A DNA stretch of 64,000 bases, taken from contig CALNXK010000017.1 of NCBI GenBank assembly GCA_942486035.1, positions 1 through 64,000 of the forward strand, in the 5' to 3' direction. How positions within the stretch are numbered: the first letter of the stretch is position 1; each line of letters opens with the position of its first letter. This DNA comes from Porites lobata (taxonomy: Eukaryota > Cnidaria > Anthozoa > Scleractinia > Poritidae). A program made the position numbers and the translations under genes. Shown here one piece after another: positions 39,051-52,235 of the stretch. The notes under the pieces are model-generated. The model was given only the letters and a program-made list of their open reading frames with translations, was not told the origin of the DNA and searched no databases.

Positions 39051-41599
39051 ATTTTGACCGATTTCAAGATTTTAGCTTTCCACAATCCTGAATTCAAGAT
39101 TTTGGCCGATTTCAAGATTTTAGCTTTCCAAAATCCTGATTTCAAGAATCTGGCCGATCTCAAGATTTTAGCTTTCCAAAATCCTGAATTCAAGATCTTG
39201 GCCGATTTCAAGATTTTAGCGTTCAAAAATCCTGAATTCAAGATCTTGGCCGATTTCAAGATTTTAGCTTTCCAGAATCTTGAATTCAAGATTTTAGCTT
39301 TCCACAATCCTGAATTCAAGATTTTGGCCGATTTCAACATTTTAGCTTTCCAAAATCCTGATTTCAAGGTTCTGGCCGATTTCAAGATTTTAGCTTTCCC
39401 AAATCCTGAATTCAAGATTTTGGCCGATTTCAAGATTTTAGCATTCCAAAATCCTGATTTCAAGATTATAGCTTTCCAAAATCCTGAATTCAAGATTTTG
39501 GCCGATTTCAAGATTTTAGCATTCCACAATCCTGACTTCAAGATTTTGGCCGATTTGAAGATTTTAGCTTTCCAAAATCCTGAATTCAAGATTTTGGCCG
39601 ATTTCAAGATTTTAGCTTTCCAAAATCCTGATTTCAAGATTCTGGCCGATTTCAAGATTTTAGCTTTCCAAAATCCTGAATTCAAGATCTTGGCCGATTT
39701 CAAGATTTTAGCGTTCCAAAATCATGAATTCAAGATGTTGGCCGATTTCGAGATTTTAGCTTTCCAAAATCCTGAATTCAAGATTTTGGCTGCCGTGAAA
39801 TTTTTTTGCTTTCCCAAATCCTGATTTCTAGATTCTTGCCGATTTCAAGATTTTAGCTTTCCAAAATCCTGTATTCAAGATTTTGGCCGATTTCAAGATT
39901 TTAGCTTTCCAAAATCCTAAATTCAAGATCTTGGCCGATTTCAAGATTTTAGCTTTCCACAATCCTGATTTCAAGATTTTGACCGATTTCAAGATTTTAG
40001 CTTACCACAATCCTGAATTCAAGATTTTGGCCGATTTCAAGATTTTAGCTTTCCAAAATCCTCAATTCAAGATCTTGGCCGATTTCAAGATTTTAGCTTT
40101 CCAAAATCCTGAATTCAAGATTTTGGCCGATTTCAAGATTTTAGCTTTCCAAAATCCTGATTTCAAGATTTTGGCCGATTTCAAGATTTTAGCTTTCCAA
40201 AATCCTGAATTCAAGATTTTGGCCGATTTCAAGATTTTAGCTTTCCAAAATCCTGAATTGAAAATTTTGGCCGATTTCAAGATTTTAGCTTTCCAAAATC
40301 CTCAATTCAAGATTTCGACCGATTTCAAGATTTTAGCCTTCCACAATCCTGAATTCAAGATTTTGGCCGATTTCAAGATTTTAGCTTTCCAAAATCCTTA
40401 TTTCAAGATTCTGGCCGATTTCAAGATTTCAGCTTTCCAAAATCCTGAATTAAATATTTTGGCCGATTTCAAGATTTTAGCTTTCCAAAATCCTGATTTC
40501 AAGATTCTGGCCGATTTCAAGATTTTAGCTTTCCAAAATCCTGAATTCAAGATTTTGGCTGATTTCAAGATTTTAGCTTCCCACAATCCTGAAATCAAGA
40601 TTTTGGCCGCTATAGGGATTTTAGCTTTCCAAAATCCTGAATTCAATATCTTGGCCGATTTTAAGATTTTAGCTTACCAAAATCCTGAATTCAAGATTTT
40701 GAACGATTCCAAGATTTTAGCTTTCCACATTCTGAATTCAAGATTCTGGCCGATTTCAAGATTTCAGCTTTCCAAAATCCTGATTTCAGGATTCTGGCCG
40801 ATTTCAAGATTTTAGCTTTCCAAAATCCTGAATTCAAGATTTTGGCCGATTTCAAGATTTTAGCTTTCCAAAATCCTGAATTCAAGATCTTGGCCGATTT
40901 GAAGATTTTAGCTTTCCAAAATCCTGAATTCAAGATTTTGACCCATTTAAAGCTTTTAGTTTTCCAAAATCCTGAATTCAAGATTTTGGCCGATTTACGG
41001 ATTTTAGCTTTCCAAAATCCTGAATTCAAGATCTTGGCCGACTTGAAGATTTTAGCTTTCCACAATCCTGAATTCAAGATTTTGGCGGATTTCAAGATTT
41101 TAGCTTTCAGAAATCCTGAAGTCAAGATTTTGGCCGATGTCAAGTTTTTTGCTTTCCACAATCCTGAACTCAAGATTTTCCCCGATTTCAAGATTTTAGC
41201 TTTCCAAAATCCTGATTTCAAGATTCTGGCCGATTTCAAGATTTTAGCTTTCCAAAATCCTGAAATCAAGATTTTGGTTGATTTACGGATTTTAGCTTTC
41301 CAAAATCCTGAATTCAATATCTTGACCGATTCCAAGATTTTAGCTTTCCAAAATCCTGAATTCAAGATCTTGGCCGACTTCAAGATTTTAGCTTTCCACA
41401 ATCCTGAATTCAAGATTTTGGCGGATTTCAAGATTTTAGCTTTCAGAAATCCTGAAGTCAAGATTTTGGCCGATGTCAAGTTTTTTGCTTTCCACAATCC
41501 TGAACTCAAGATTTTGCCCGATTTCAAGAATTTAGCTTTCCAAAATCCTGAATTCAAGATTTTGGCCGATTTCAAGTTTTTCGCTTTCCAAAATAATGT

Positions 41600-44350
41600 T
41601 GTTAAGATTCTGGCCGATTTCAACATTTAAGCTTTCCAAAATCCTGAATTCAAGACTTTCGCCCATTTCAAGATTTTAGCCTTCCACAATCCTGAATTCA
41701 AGATTTTGGCCGATTTCAAGATTCTAGCTTTCGAAAATCCTGAATTCAAGATCTTGGCCGATTTCAAGGTTTTTGCTTTCCACAATCCTGAATTCAAGAT
41801 TTTGGCCGTTTCAAGATTTTAGCTTTCCACAATCCTGAATTCAAGATTCTGGCCGATTGCAAGATTTTAGCTTTCCAAAATCCTGAACTCAAGATTTTGG
41901 CTGATTTCAAGATTTTAGCTTTCCACAATCCTGAAATCAACATCTCGGCCGTTTTCAAGATTATAGCTTTCCAAAATCCTGATTTCAAGAATCTGGCCGA
42001 TTGCAAGAGTTTAGCTTTCCAAATCCTGAATTGAAGATTTTGGCCGATTTCAAGATTGTAGCTTTCCAAAATCCTGAATTCAAGATCTCTGCCGATCTCA
42101 AGATTTTAGGTTTCCAAAATACTGAGGTCAAGATTTTGGTCGATTTCAAGATTTTAGCTTTCCAAAATCCTGAATTCAAGATTTTGGCCCATATCAAGTT
42201 TTTTGCTTTCCAAAATTCTTATTTCAAGATTCTGGCCGATTTCAAGATTTTAGCTTTCCAAAATCCTGAATTGAAGATTTTGGTCGATTTCAAGATTTTA
42301 GCTTTCCAAAATGCTGAATTCAAGATCTTGGCCGAACTCAAGATTTTGGCCGATTTCAAGTTTTTCGCTTTCCAAAATTCTGTTTTTAAGATTCTGGCCG
42401 AGTTCAAGATTTAAGCTTTCCAAAATCCTGAATTCAAGACTTTGGCCCATTTCAAGATTTTAGGTTTCCACAATCATGAATTCAAGATTTTGGCCGATTT
42501 CAAGATTTTAGCTTTCCACAATCCTGAATTCAAGATTCTGGCCGATTGCAAAATTTTAGTTTTCCAAAATCCTTAATTCAAGATTTTGGCCGATTTCAAG
42601 ATTTTAGCTTTCCACAATTCTAAAATCAACATCTCGGCCGTTTTCAAGATTTTAGCTTTCCAAAATCCTGATTTCAAGATTCTGGCCGATTGCAAGATTT
42701 TAGCTTTCCAAAATCCTGAATTCAAGATTTTGGCCGATTGCAAGATTTTAGCTTTCAAAATCCTGATTTCAAGATCTCTGCCGATCTCAAGATTTTAGCT
42801 TTGCAAAATCCTGAGTTCAAGATTTTGCCGATTTCAAGATTTTAGCTTTCCAAAATCCTGAATTCAAGATTCTGGCCGATGTCATTTTTTTGCTTTCCAA
42901 AATTCTGAATTCAAGATTTTGGCCGATTTCAAGATTTTACGTTGCCAAAATCCTGAATTCAAGATCTTGGCCGATTTCAAGATTTTAGCTTTCCATAATC
43001 CTGAATTCAAGATTTTGGCCGATTTCAAGATTTTAGCTTTCCACAATCCTGAATTCAAGATTTTGGCCGATTTCAAGATTTTAGCTTTCCAAAATCCTGA
43101 ATTCAAGATTTTGGCCGATTTCAAGATTTTAGCTTTCCACAATCCTGAATTCAAGATTTTGGCCGATTTCAAGATCTTAGCTTTCCACAATCCTGAATTC
43201 AAGTTTTGGCCGATCTCAAGATTTTAACTTTCCACAATCCTGAATTCAAGATTTTGGCCGATTTCAAGATTTTAGCTTTCCACAATCCTGAATTTAAGAT
43301 TTTGGCCGATTTCAAGATTTTAGCTTTCCAAAATCCTGAATTCAAGATCTTGGCCGATTTCAAGATTTTAGCTTTCCAAAATCCTGAATTCAAGATTTTG
43401 ACCGATTTCAAGATTTTAGCTTTCCAAAATCCTGAATTCAAGATTTTGGCCGATCTCAAGATTTTAGCTTTCCAAAATCCTGAATTCAAGATTTTGGCCG
43501 ATTTCAAGATTTTAGCTTTCCAAAATCCTGAATTCAAGATCTTGGCCGATTTCAAGATTTTAGCTTTCCAAAATCGTGAGTTCAAGATTTTGGCCGATTT
43601 CAAGATTTTAGATTCAAAAATCCTGAATTCAAGATTTTGGCCGATTGCAAGATTTTAGCTTTCCAAAATCCTAAATTCAAGATCTTGGCCGATTTCAAGA
43701 TTTTAGCTTTCCACAATCCTGAATTCAAGATTTTGGCCGATTTGAAGATTTTAGCTTTCCAAAATCCTGAATTGAAGATTTTGGCCGATTTCAAGATTTT
43801 ACCTTTCCAAAATCCTAAATTCAAGATCTTGGCCGAAATCGAGATTTTGGCGGATTTGAAGATTTTAGCTTTCCAAAATCCTGAAATCAAGATTCTGGTC
43901 GATTTGAAGATTTTAGCTTTCCAAAATCCTGAATTCAAGATTTTGGCCGATTTCAAGATTTTAGCTTTTCAAAATCCTGAATTCTAGATTTTGGCCGATT
44001 TACGAATTTTAGCTTTCCAAAACCCTGAATTCAAGATCTTGGCCGATTTCAAGATTTTAGCTTTCCACAATCCTGAATTCAAACTTTTGGCCGATTTACG
44101 GATTTTAGCTTTCCAAAATCCTGAATTCAAGGTCTTGGCCGATTTCAAGATTTTAGCTTTCTACAATCCTGAATTCAAGATTTTGGCCGATTTCAAGATT
44201 TTAGCTTTCCACAATCCTGAATTCAAGATTTTGGCCGATTTCAAGATTTTCGCTTTCCACAATCCTGAATTCAAGATCTTGGCCGATTTCAAGATTTTAG
44301 CTTTCCACAATCCTGAATTCAAGTTTTTGACCGATTTTAAGATTTTAGCT
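41600..44350 (-). repeat. Higher-order block in the right arm, copy 2
   Basis: This is the middle copy of the block with the gaaatcgagattttgg marker. It also carries the gactttcgcccat marker at 41654, which recurs at 45091 (offset 3,437 bp). Offsets to copy 3 fall from 3,437 to 3,293 to 3,153 bp, close to three units each step. This fits loss of whole units after duplication. Confidence 0.75.
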
Positions 44351-45049
44351 TTCCAAAATCCTTATTTCAAGATTCTGGCCGATTTCAAGATTTTAGGTTT
44401 CCAAAATCCTGAATTCAAGTTTTTGACCGATTTCAAGATTTTAGCTTTCCAAAATCGTTATTTCAAGATTCTGGCCGATTTCAAGATTTTAGCATTTCAA
44501 AATCCTCAATTCAAGATTTTCGCCGATGTCTATTTTTTTGCTTTCCAAAATCCTCACTTTAAGATTTTGGCCGATGTCAAGAGTTTAGCTTTCCAAAATC
44601 CTGAATTCAAGATTTTGGCCGATCTCAAGATTTTAGCTTTCCGAAATCCTGAATTCAAGATCTTGGCCGATTTGAAGATTTTAGCTTTCCACAATCCTGA
44701 ATTCAAGATTTTGACCGATGTCAAGATTTTAGCTTTCCACAATCCTGACTTCAAGATTTTGGCCGATTTCAAGATTTTAGCTTTCCAAAATCCTGAATTC
44801 AAGATCTTGGCCGACTTCAAGATTTTAGCTTTCCACAATCCTGAATTCAAGATTTTGGCGGATTTCAAGATTTTAGCTTTCAGAAATCCTGAAGTCAAGA
44901 TTTTGGCCGATGTCAAGTTTTTTGCTTTCCACAATCCTCAACTCAAGATTTTGCCCGATTTCAAGATTTTAGCTTTCCAAACTCCTGAATTCAAGATTTT
45001 GGCCGATTTCAAGTTTTTCGCTTTCCAAAATAAAGTTGTTAAGATTCTG

Positions 45050-47700
45050 GCCGATTTCAACATTTAAGCTTTCCAAAATCCTGAATTCAAGACTTTCGCC
45101 CATTTCAAGATTTTAGCCTTCCACAATCCTGAATTCAAGATTTTGGCCGATTTCAAGATTCTAGCTTTCGAAAATCCTGAATTCAAGATCTTGGCCGATT
45201 TCAAGGTTTTTGCTTTCCACAATCCTGAATTCAAGATTTTGGCCGTTTCAAGATTTTAGCTTTCCACAATCCTTAATTCAAGAATCTGGCCGATTGCAAG
45301 AGTTTAGCTTTCCAAATCCTGAATTGAAGATTTTGGCCGATTTCAAGATTGTAGCTTTCCAAAATCCTGAATTCAAGATCTCTGCCGATCTCAAGATTTT
45401 AGGTTTCCAAAATACTGAGGTCAAGATTTTGGTCGATTTCAAGAGTTTAGTTTTCCAAAATCCTGAATTCAAGATTTTGGCCGATATCAAGTTTTTTGCT
45501 TTCCAAAATTCTTATTTCAAGATTTTTGCCGATTTCAAGATTTTAGCTTTCCAAAATCCTGAATTGAAGATTTTGGTCGATTTCAAGATTTTAGCTTTCC
45601 AAAATGCTGAATTCAAGATCTTGGCCGAACTCAAGATTTTGGCCGATTTCAAGTTTTTCGCTTTCCAAAATTCTGTATTTAAGATTCTGGCCGAGTTGAA
45701 GATTTAAGCTTTCCAAAATCCTGAATTCAAGACTTTGGCCCATTTCAAGATTTTAGGTTTCCACAATCTTGAATTCAGGATTTTGGCCGATTTCAAGATT
45801 TTAGCTTTCCACAATCCTGAATTCAAGATACTGGCCGATTGCAAGATTTTAGTTTTCCAAAATCCTTAATTCAAGATTTTGGCCGATTTCAAGATTTTAG
45901 CTTTCCACAATCCTAAAATCAACATCTCGGCCGTTTTCAAGATTTTAGCTTTCCAAAATCCTGATTTCAAGATTCTGGCCAACTGCAATTTTTTAGCTTT
46001 CCAAAATCCTGAATTCAAGATTTTGGCCGATTGCAAGATTTTAGCTTTAAAAAATCCTGAATTCAAGATCTCTGCCGATCTCAAGATTTTAGCTTTGCAA
46101 AATCCTGAGTTCAAGATTTTTGCCGATTTCAAGATCTTAGCTTTCCAAAATAATGAATTCAAGATTTTGGCCGATGACATTTTTTTTGCTTTCCAAAATT
46201 CTGATTTCAAGATTCTGGCCGAATTCAAGATTTTAGCTTTCCAAAATCCTGAATTCAAGATTTTGGCCGATTTCAAGATTTTAGCTTTCCATAATCCTGA
46301 ATTGAAGATTTTGGCCGATTTCAAGATTTTAGCTTTCCAAAATCCTGAATTCAAGATTTTGGCCGATTTCAAGATTTTAGCTTTTCAAAATCCTGAATTC
46401 AAGATTTTGGCCGATCTCAAGATTTTAGCTTTCCACAATCCTGAATTCAAGATTTTGGTCGATTTCAAGATCTTAGCTTTCCACAATCCTGAATTCAAGA
46501 TTTTGGCCGATCTCAAGATTTTAGCTTTCCAAGATCCTGAATTCAAGATTTTGGCCGATTTCAAGATTTTAGCTTTCCAAAATCCTGAATTCAAGATTTT
46601 GGCCGATTTCAAGATTTTAGCTTTCCAAAATCCTGAATTGAAGATTTTCGCCGATTTCAAGATTTTAGCTTTCCAAAATCCTAAATTCAAGATCTTGGCC
46701 GATCTCAAGATTTTAGCTTTCCAAAATCGTGAGTTGAAGATTTTGGCCGATATCAAGATTTTACATTCAAAAATCCTCAATTGAAGATTTTGGCCGATTG
46801 CAAGATTTTAGCTTCCCAAAATCCTGAATTCAAGATCTTGGCCGATTTCAAGATTTTAGCTTTCCACAATCCTGAATTCAAGATTTTGGCCGATTTGAAG
46901 ATTTTAGCTTTCCAAAATCCTGAATTGAAGATTTTGGCCGATTTCAAGATTTTACCTTTCCAAAATCCTGAATTCAAGATCTTGGCCGAAATCGAGATTT
47001 TGGCCGATTTCAAGATTTTAGCTTTCCAAAATCCTGAATTCGAGATTCTGGTCGATTTGAGGATTTTAGCTTTCCAAAATCCTGAATTCAAGATTTTGGC
47101 CGATTTCAAGATTTTAGCTTTTCAAAATCCTGAATTCTAGATTTTGGCCGATTTACGAATTTTAGCTTTCCAAAACCCTGAATTCAAGATCTTGGCCGAT
47201 TTCAAGATTTTAGCTTTCCACAATCCTGAATTCAAACTTTTGGCCGATTTACGGATTTTAGCTTTCCAAAATCCTGAATTCAAGGTCTTGGCCGATTTCA
47301 AGATTTTAGCTTTCCACAATCCTGAATTCAAGATTTTGGCCGATTTCAAGATTTTAGCTTTCCACAATCCTGAATTCAAGATTTTGGCCGAATTCAAGAT
47401 TTTCGCTTTCCACAATCCTGAATTCAAGATCTTGGCCGATTTCAAGATTTTAGCTTTCCACAATCCTGAATTCAAGTTTTTGACCGATTTTAAGATTTTA
47501 GCTTTCCAAAATCCTTATTTCAAGATTCTGGCCGATTTCAAGATTTTAGGTTTCCAAAATCCTGAATTCAAGTGTTTGACCGATTTCAAGATTTTAGCTT
47601 TCCAAAATCCTTATTTCAAGATTCTGGCCGATTTCAAGATTTTAGCATTTCAAAATCCTCAATTCAAGATTTTCGCCGATGTCTATTTTTTTGCTTTCCA
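45050..47700 (-). repeat. Higher-order block in the right arm, copy 3
   Basis: This is the third copy of the marker string. It extends into a segment containing gatgtctatttttttgc near 47680 that matches copy 2 near 44527 at the same 3,153-bp offset. The match across the right edge therefore continues for some units past the core block. Confidence 0.72.
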
Positions 47701-50700
47701 AAATCCTCACTTTAAGATTTTGGCCGATGTCAAGAGTTTAGCTTTCCAAAATCCTGAATTCAAGATTTTGGCCGATCTCAAGATTTTAGCTTTCCGAAAT
47801 CCTGAATTCAAGATCTTGGCCGATTTGAAGATTTTAGCTTTCCACAATCCTGAATTCAAGATTTTGACCGATGTCAAGATTTTAGCTTTCCACAATCCTG
47901 ACTTCAAGATTTTGGCCGATTTCAAGATTTTAGCTTTCCAAAATCCTGATTTCAAGATTCTGGTCGATTTCAAGATTTTATCTTTCCAAAATCCTGAATT
48001 CAAGATTTTGGCCGATTTCAAGATTTTAGCTTTCCAAAATGCTGAATTCAAGATTTTGGCCGATTTCAAGATTTTGGCTTTCCAAAATCCTGAATTGAAG
48101 ATTTTGGCCGATTTACGGATTTTAGCTTTCCAAAATCCTGAATTCAAGATCTTTGCCGATTTCAAGATTTTAGCTTTCCACAATCCTGAATTCAAGATTT
48201 TGGCCGATTTACGGATTTTAGCTTTCCAAAATCCTGAATTCAAGATTTTGGCCGATTTCAAGATTTTAGCTTTCCAAAATCCTGATTTCAAGATTCTGGC
48301 CGATTTCAAGATTTTAGCTTTCCAAAATCCTGAATTCAAGATCTTGGCCGATTTCAAGATTTTAGCTTTCCAAAATCCTGACTTCAAGATTTTGGAGGAT
48401 TTCAAGATTTTAGCTTTCCAAAATCCTGAATTCAAGATTTTGACCGATTTCAAGATTTTAGCTTTCCAAAATCCTGAATTCAAGATCTTGGCCGATTTCA
48501 AGATTTTAGCTTTCCAAAATCCTGGATTCAAGTTTTTGGCCGATTTATGGATTTTAGCTTTCCAAAATCCTGAATTCAAGATCTTGGCCGATTTCAAGAT
48601 TTTAGCTTTCCACAATCCTGAATTCAAGATTTTGGCCGATATCAAGATTTTAGCATTCCAAAATCCTGAATTCAAGATTTTGGCCGATTTCAAAATTTTA
48701 GCTTTCCACAATCCTGAATTCAAAATTTTGGCCGATTTACAGATTTTAGCTTTTCACAATCCTGAATTCAAGATCTTGGCCGATTTCAAGATTTTAGCTT
48801 TCCACAATCCTGAATTCAAGATTTTGGCCGATTTCAAGATTTTAGCTTTCCACAATCCTTAATTCAAGATCTTGCCCGATTTCAAGATTTTAGCTTTCCA
48901 CAATCCTGAATTTAAGATTTTGGCCGATTTAGGGATTTTAGCTTTTTAAAATCCTGAATTCAAGATCTTGGCCGATTACAAGATTTTAGCTTTCCACAAT
49001 CCTGAATTCAAGATTTTGGCCGATCTCAAGATTTTAGCTTACCAAAATCCTGAATTCAAGATTTTGGCAAATTTCAACATTTTAGCTTTTCAAAATCCTT
49101 AATTCAAGATTTTCGCCGATGTCAAGTTTTTTGCTTTCCAAAATCCTGACTTGAAGATTTTTGCCGATTTCAAGAATTTTAGCTTTCCAAAATCCTGAAT
49201 TCAAGATTTTGGCCGATTTTAAGATCTTGGCTTTCCGAAATAATGAATTCAAGATCTTGGCCGATTTCAAGATTTTAGCTTTCCAAAATCCTGAATTCAA
49301 GATTTTGGCCGATTTCAAGATTTTAGCTTTCCAAAATCCTGATTTCAAGATTTTGGCCGATTTCAAGATTTTAGCTTTCCAAAATCCTGAATTCAAGATT
49401 TTGGCCGATTTCAAGATTTTAGCTTTCCAAAATCCTGAATTCAAGATTTTGGCCGATTTACGGATTTTAGCTTTCCAAAATCCTGAATTCAAGATCTTGG
49501 CCGATTTCAAGATTTTAGCTTTCCACAATCCTGAATTCAAGATTTTGGCCGATTTCAAGATTTTAGCTTTCCAAAATCCTGAATTCAAGATTTTGGCCGA
49601 TTTCAAGATTTTAGCTTTCCAAAATCCTGAATTCAAGATTTTGGCCGATTTCAAGATTTTGGCCGATTTACGGATTTTAGCTTTCCAAAATCCTGAATTC
49701 AAGATCTTGGCCGATTTCAAGATTTTAGCTTTCCACAATCATGAATTCAAAATTTTGACCGATTTACGGATTTTAGCTTTCCAAAATCCTGAATTCAAGA
49801 TCTTGGCCGATTTCAAGATTTTACCTTTCCACAATCCTGACTTCAAGATTTTGGCCGATTTCAAGATTTTAGCTTGCCAAAATCCTGAATTCACGATCTT
49901 GGCCGATTTCAAGATCTTAGGTTTCCACAATCCTGAATTCAAGATTTTGGCCGATTTCAAGATTTTAGCTTTTTAAAATCCTGAACTCTAAATTTTGGCC
50001 AATTTTAAGATTTTAGCTTTACAAAATCCTCAATTCAAGATTTTGGCCGATGTCAAGTTTTTTGCTTTCCAAAATCCCCACTTCAAGATTTTGCCCGATT
50101 TCAAGAGTTTAGCTTTCCAAAATCCTGAATTCAAGATCTTGGCCCATTTCAAGATTTTAGCTTTCCAAAATCCTGACTTCAAGATTTTGCCCGATTTCAA
50201 GAGTTTAGCTTTCCAAAATCCTGAATTCAAGATTTTGGCCGATTTACGGATTTTAGCTTTCCAAAATCCTGAATTCAAGATCTTGGCCGATTTCAAGATT
50301 TTAGCTTTCCACAATCCTTAATTCAAGATTCTGGCCGATTTCAAGATTTTAGCTTTCCAAAATCCTGAGGTCAAGATTTTGGCCGATTTACGGATTTTAG
50401 CTTTCCAAAATCCTGAATTCAAGATTTTGGCCGATTTCAAGATTTTAGCTTTCCAAAATCCTGATTTCAAGATTCTGGCCGATTTCAAGATTTTAGCTTT
50501 CCAAAATCCTGAATTCAAGATCTTGGCCCATTTCAAGATTTTAGCTTTCCAAAATCCTGACTTCAAGATTTTGGCCGATTTCAAGATTTTAGCTTTCCAC
50601 AATCCTGAATTCAAGATTTTGACCGATTTCAAGATTTTAGCTTTCCAAAATCCTGAATTCAAGATTTTGGCCGATTTCAAGATTTTAGCTTTCCAAAATC

Positions 50701-51609
50701 CTGAATTCAAGATTTTGGCCGATTTCAAGATTTTAGCTTTCCAAAATCCTGAATTCAAGTTTTTGGCCGATTTATGGATTTTAGCTTTCCAAAATCCTGA
50801 ATTCAAGATCTTGGCCGACTTCAAGATGTTAGCTTTTCACAATCCTGAATTCAAGATTTTGGCCGATTTCAAGATTTTAGCTTTCCAAAATCCGGAATTC
50901 AAGATTTTGACCGATTTCAAGATTTTAGCTTTCCACAATCCTGAATTCAAGATTTTGGCCGATTTCAAGATTTTAGCTTTCCAAAATCCTGATTTCAAGA
51001 TCTTGGCCGATTTGAAGATTTTAGCTTTCCAAAATCCTGAATTCAAGATTTTGGCCGATTTCAAGATTGTAGCTTTCCAAAATCCTGAATTCAAGATCTT
51101 GGCCGATTTCAAGATTTTAGCTTTCCAAAATCCTGAATTCAAGATTTTGGTGGATTTCAAGATTTTAGCTTTCCAAAATCCTGAATTCAAGATTTTGGCC
51201 GATTTATGGATTTTTAGCTTCCCAAAATCCTGAATTCAAGATCTTGGCCGATTTTCGGATTTTAGCTTTCCAAAATCCTGAGTTCAAGATCTTGGCCGAT
51301 TTCAAGATTTTAGCTTTCCACAATCCTGAATTCAAGATTTTGACCGATTTACGGATTTTAGCTTTCATCAATCCTGAATTCAAGATCTTGGCCGATTTCA
51401 AGATTTTAGCTTTCCAAAATCCTGATTTCAAGATTCCGGCCGATTTCAAGATTTTAGCTTTCCAAAATCCTGAACTCAAGATTTTGGCCGATTTATGGAT
51501 TTTAGCTTTCCAAAATCCTGAATTCAAGATCTTGGCCGATTTCAAGATTTTAGCTTTCCAAAATCCTGAATTCAAGATTTTGGCCGATTTCAAGATTTTA
51601 GCTTTCCAA

Positions 51610-52235
51610 TTCAAGGAATCAGGATTGAATTCTTGATTATAGCCCTCTAGTAGCAAAAAGCGTCGGCTTTGAAAATCAAAACAATGGCGGCTGAGTCGCG
51701 TTTTGCTAGCTTAAGTTGTTTTGTCTCGATATTTTTGACCAAGTAGTTGGATTTTACTAAAACAATTATTCGTCTCACCCTCATTGACTTAGAGCCTATT
51801 CGGGCTCGAGGAATAGTTGTTGAATATGCTGTGATTCAAATACTTGGTTCTAATTTTCCCTTGTTTTTAGGTATAATTATGTTTTATAACGAGTTTGGAA
51901 CAAAGGAGAATAGAATTTAAACCAAAAGGTTGGGAAACCAAGGTATAGGCGTCTCTAGTCTCATTGATTTTTCTTTTAAAAAAAGTCATCATCGCAGCAA
52001 AGCTATATTTCAGGAGAGCGTTAAAACAGCAATCAGGCTCCTTTAGGGGGAGAAAAGGCACCTCTCTCTTCGCGCTCGTTACCGTTACTCGCCCCCTTTT
52101 CCCTTAACGAGCCTGTTCCCAGGCTAAAAGAGCTTTAAGAAATAAAAGGAAACAATTTAGACTCCTTTTCTCTCTAAACTCTTTTGGCGAGTCTAGTTAC
52201 ATAGAAATCCGACTTGATCTTTACTGAAAAAATTC
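51610..52235. other. Array edge and unassigned sequence
   Basis: After the satellite ends there is about 600 bp with no gene I can support. It holds a nested inverted repeat at 51761-51821 and a small dyad around agcctgttcccaggct near 52102. The minus-strand 64-codon open frame at 51867-52061 has no recognisable domain and I do not call it a gene. Confidence 0.6.
51761..51821. repeat. Nested foldback repeat
   Basis: Outer arms aacaattattc (51761-51771) and gaatagttgtt (51811-51821) pair with one mismatch. Inside them gagcc (51792) and ggctc (51803) form a second small stem around tattcg. This looks like a short dispersed foldback element. Confidence 0.5.

Larger units (their letters stand above)
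33341..51609 (-). repeat. 48-bp satellite array, right arm, inverted relative to the left arm (roughly 380 units)
   Basis: This is the reverse complement of the unit in 1-12930. It reads aagattttggccgatttc, aagattttagctttccaaaa and tcctgaattc on the plus strand. The same unit types occur in reverse complement: aaaatcctg or acaatcctg, and gatttcaag or gatttacgg. The plus strand is open as repeats of ADFKILAFQNPEFKIL, the longest stretch being 47144-48862 (572 codons). The minus strand is open as KSAKILNSGFWKAKIL repeats, the longest being 365 codons. Units lacking 18 bp occur, for example near 33870, 34045, 39290 and 39470. The array ends at gctttccaa, followed by a short scrambled piece to about 51636. 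Confidence 0.97.

Noticed and set aside
47144..48862. 572-codon open frame as a protein gene
   Set aside because: It consists only of 48-bp satellite units, has equally long open frames on the other strand, and has no promoter, splice sites or non-repeat domain. Kept as an observation only.
1..51609. Telomeric or subtelomeric repeat
   Set aside because: No TTAGGG-type runs are seen on either strand; the units are 48, 73 and 230 bp.
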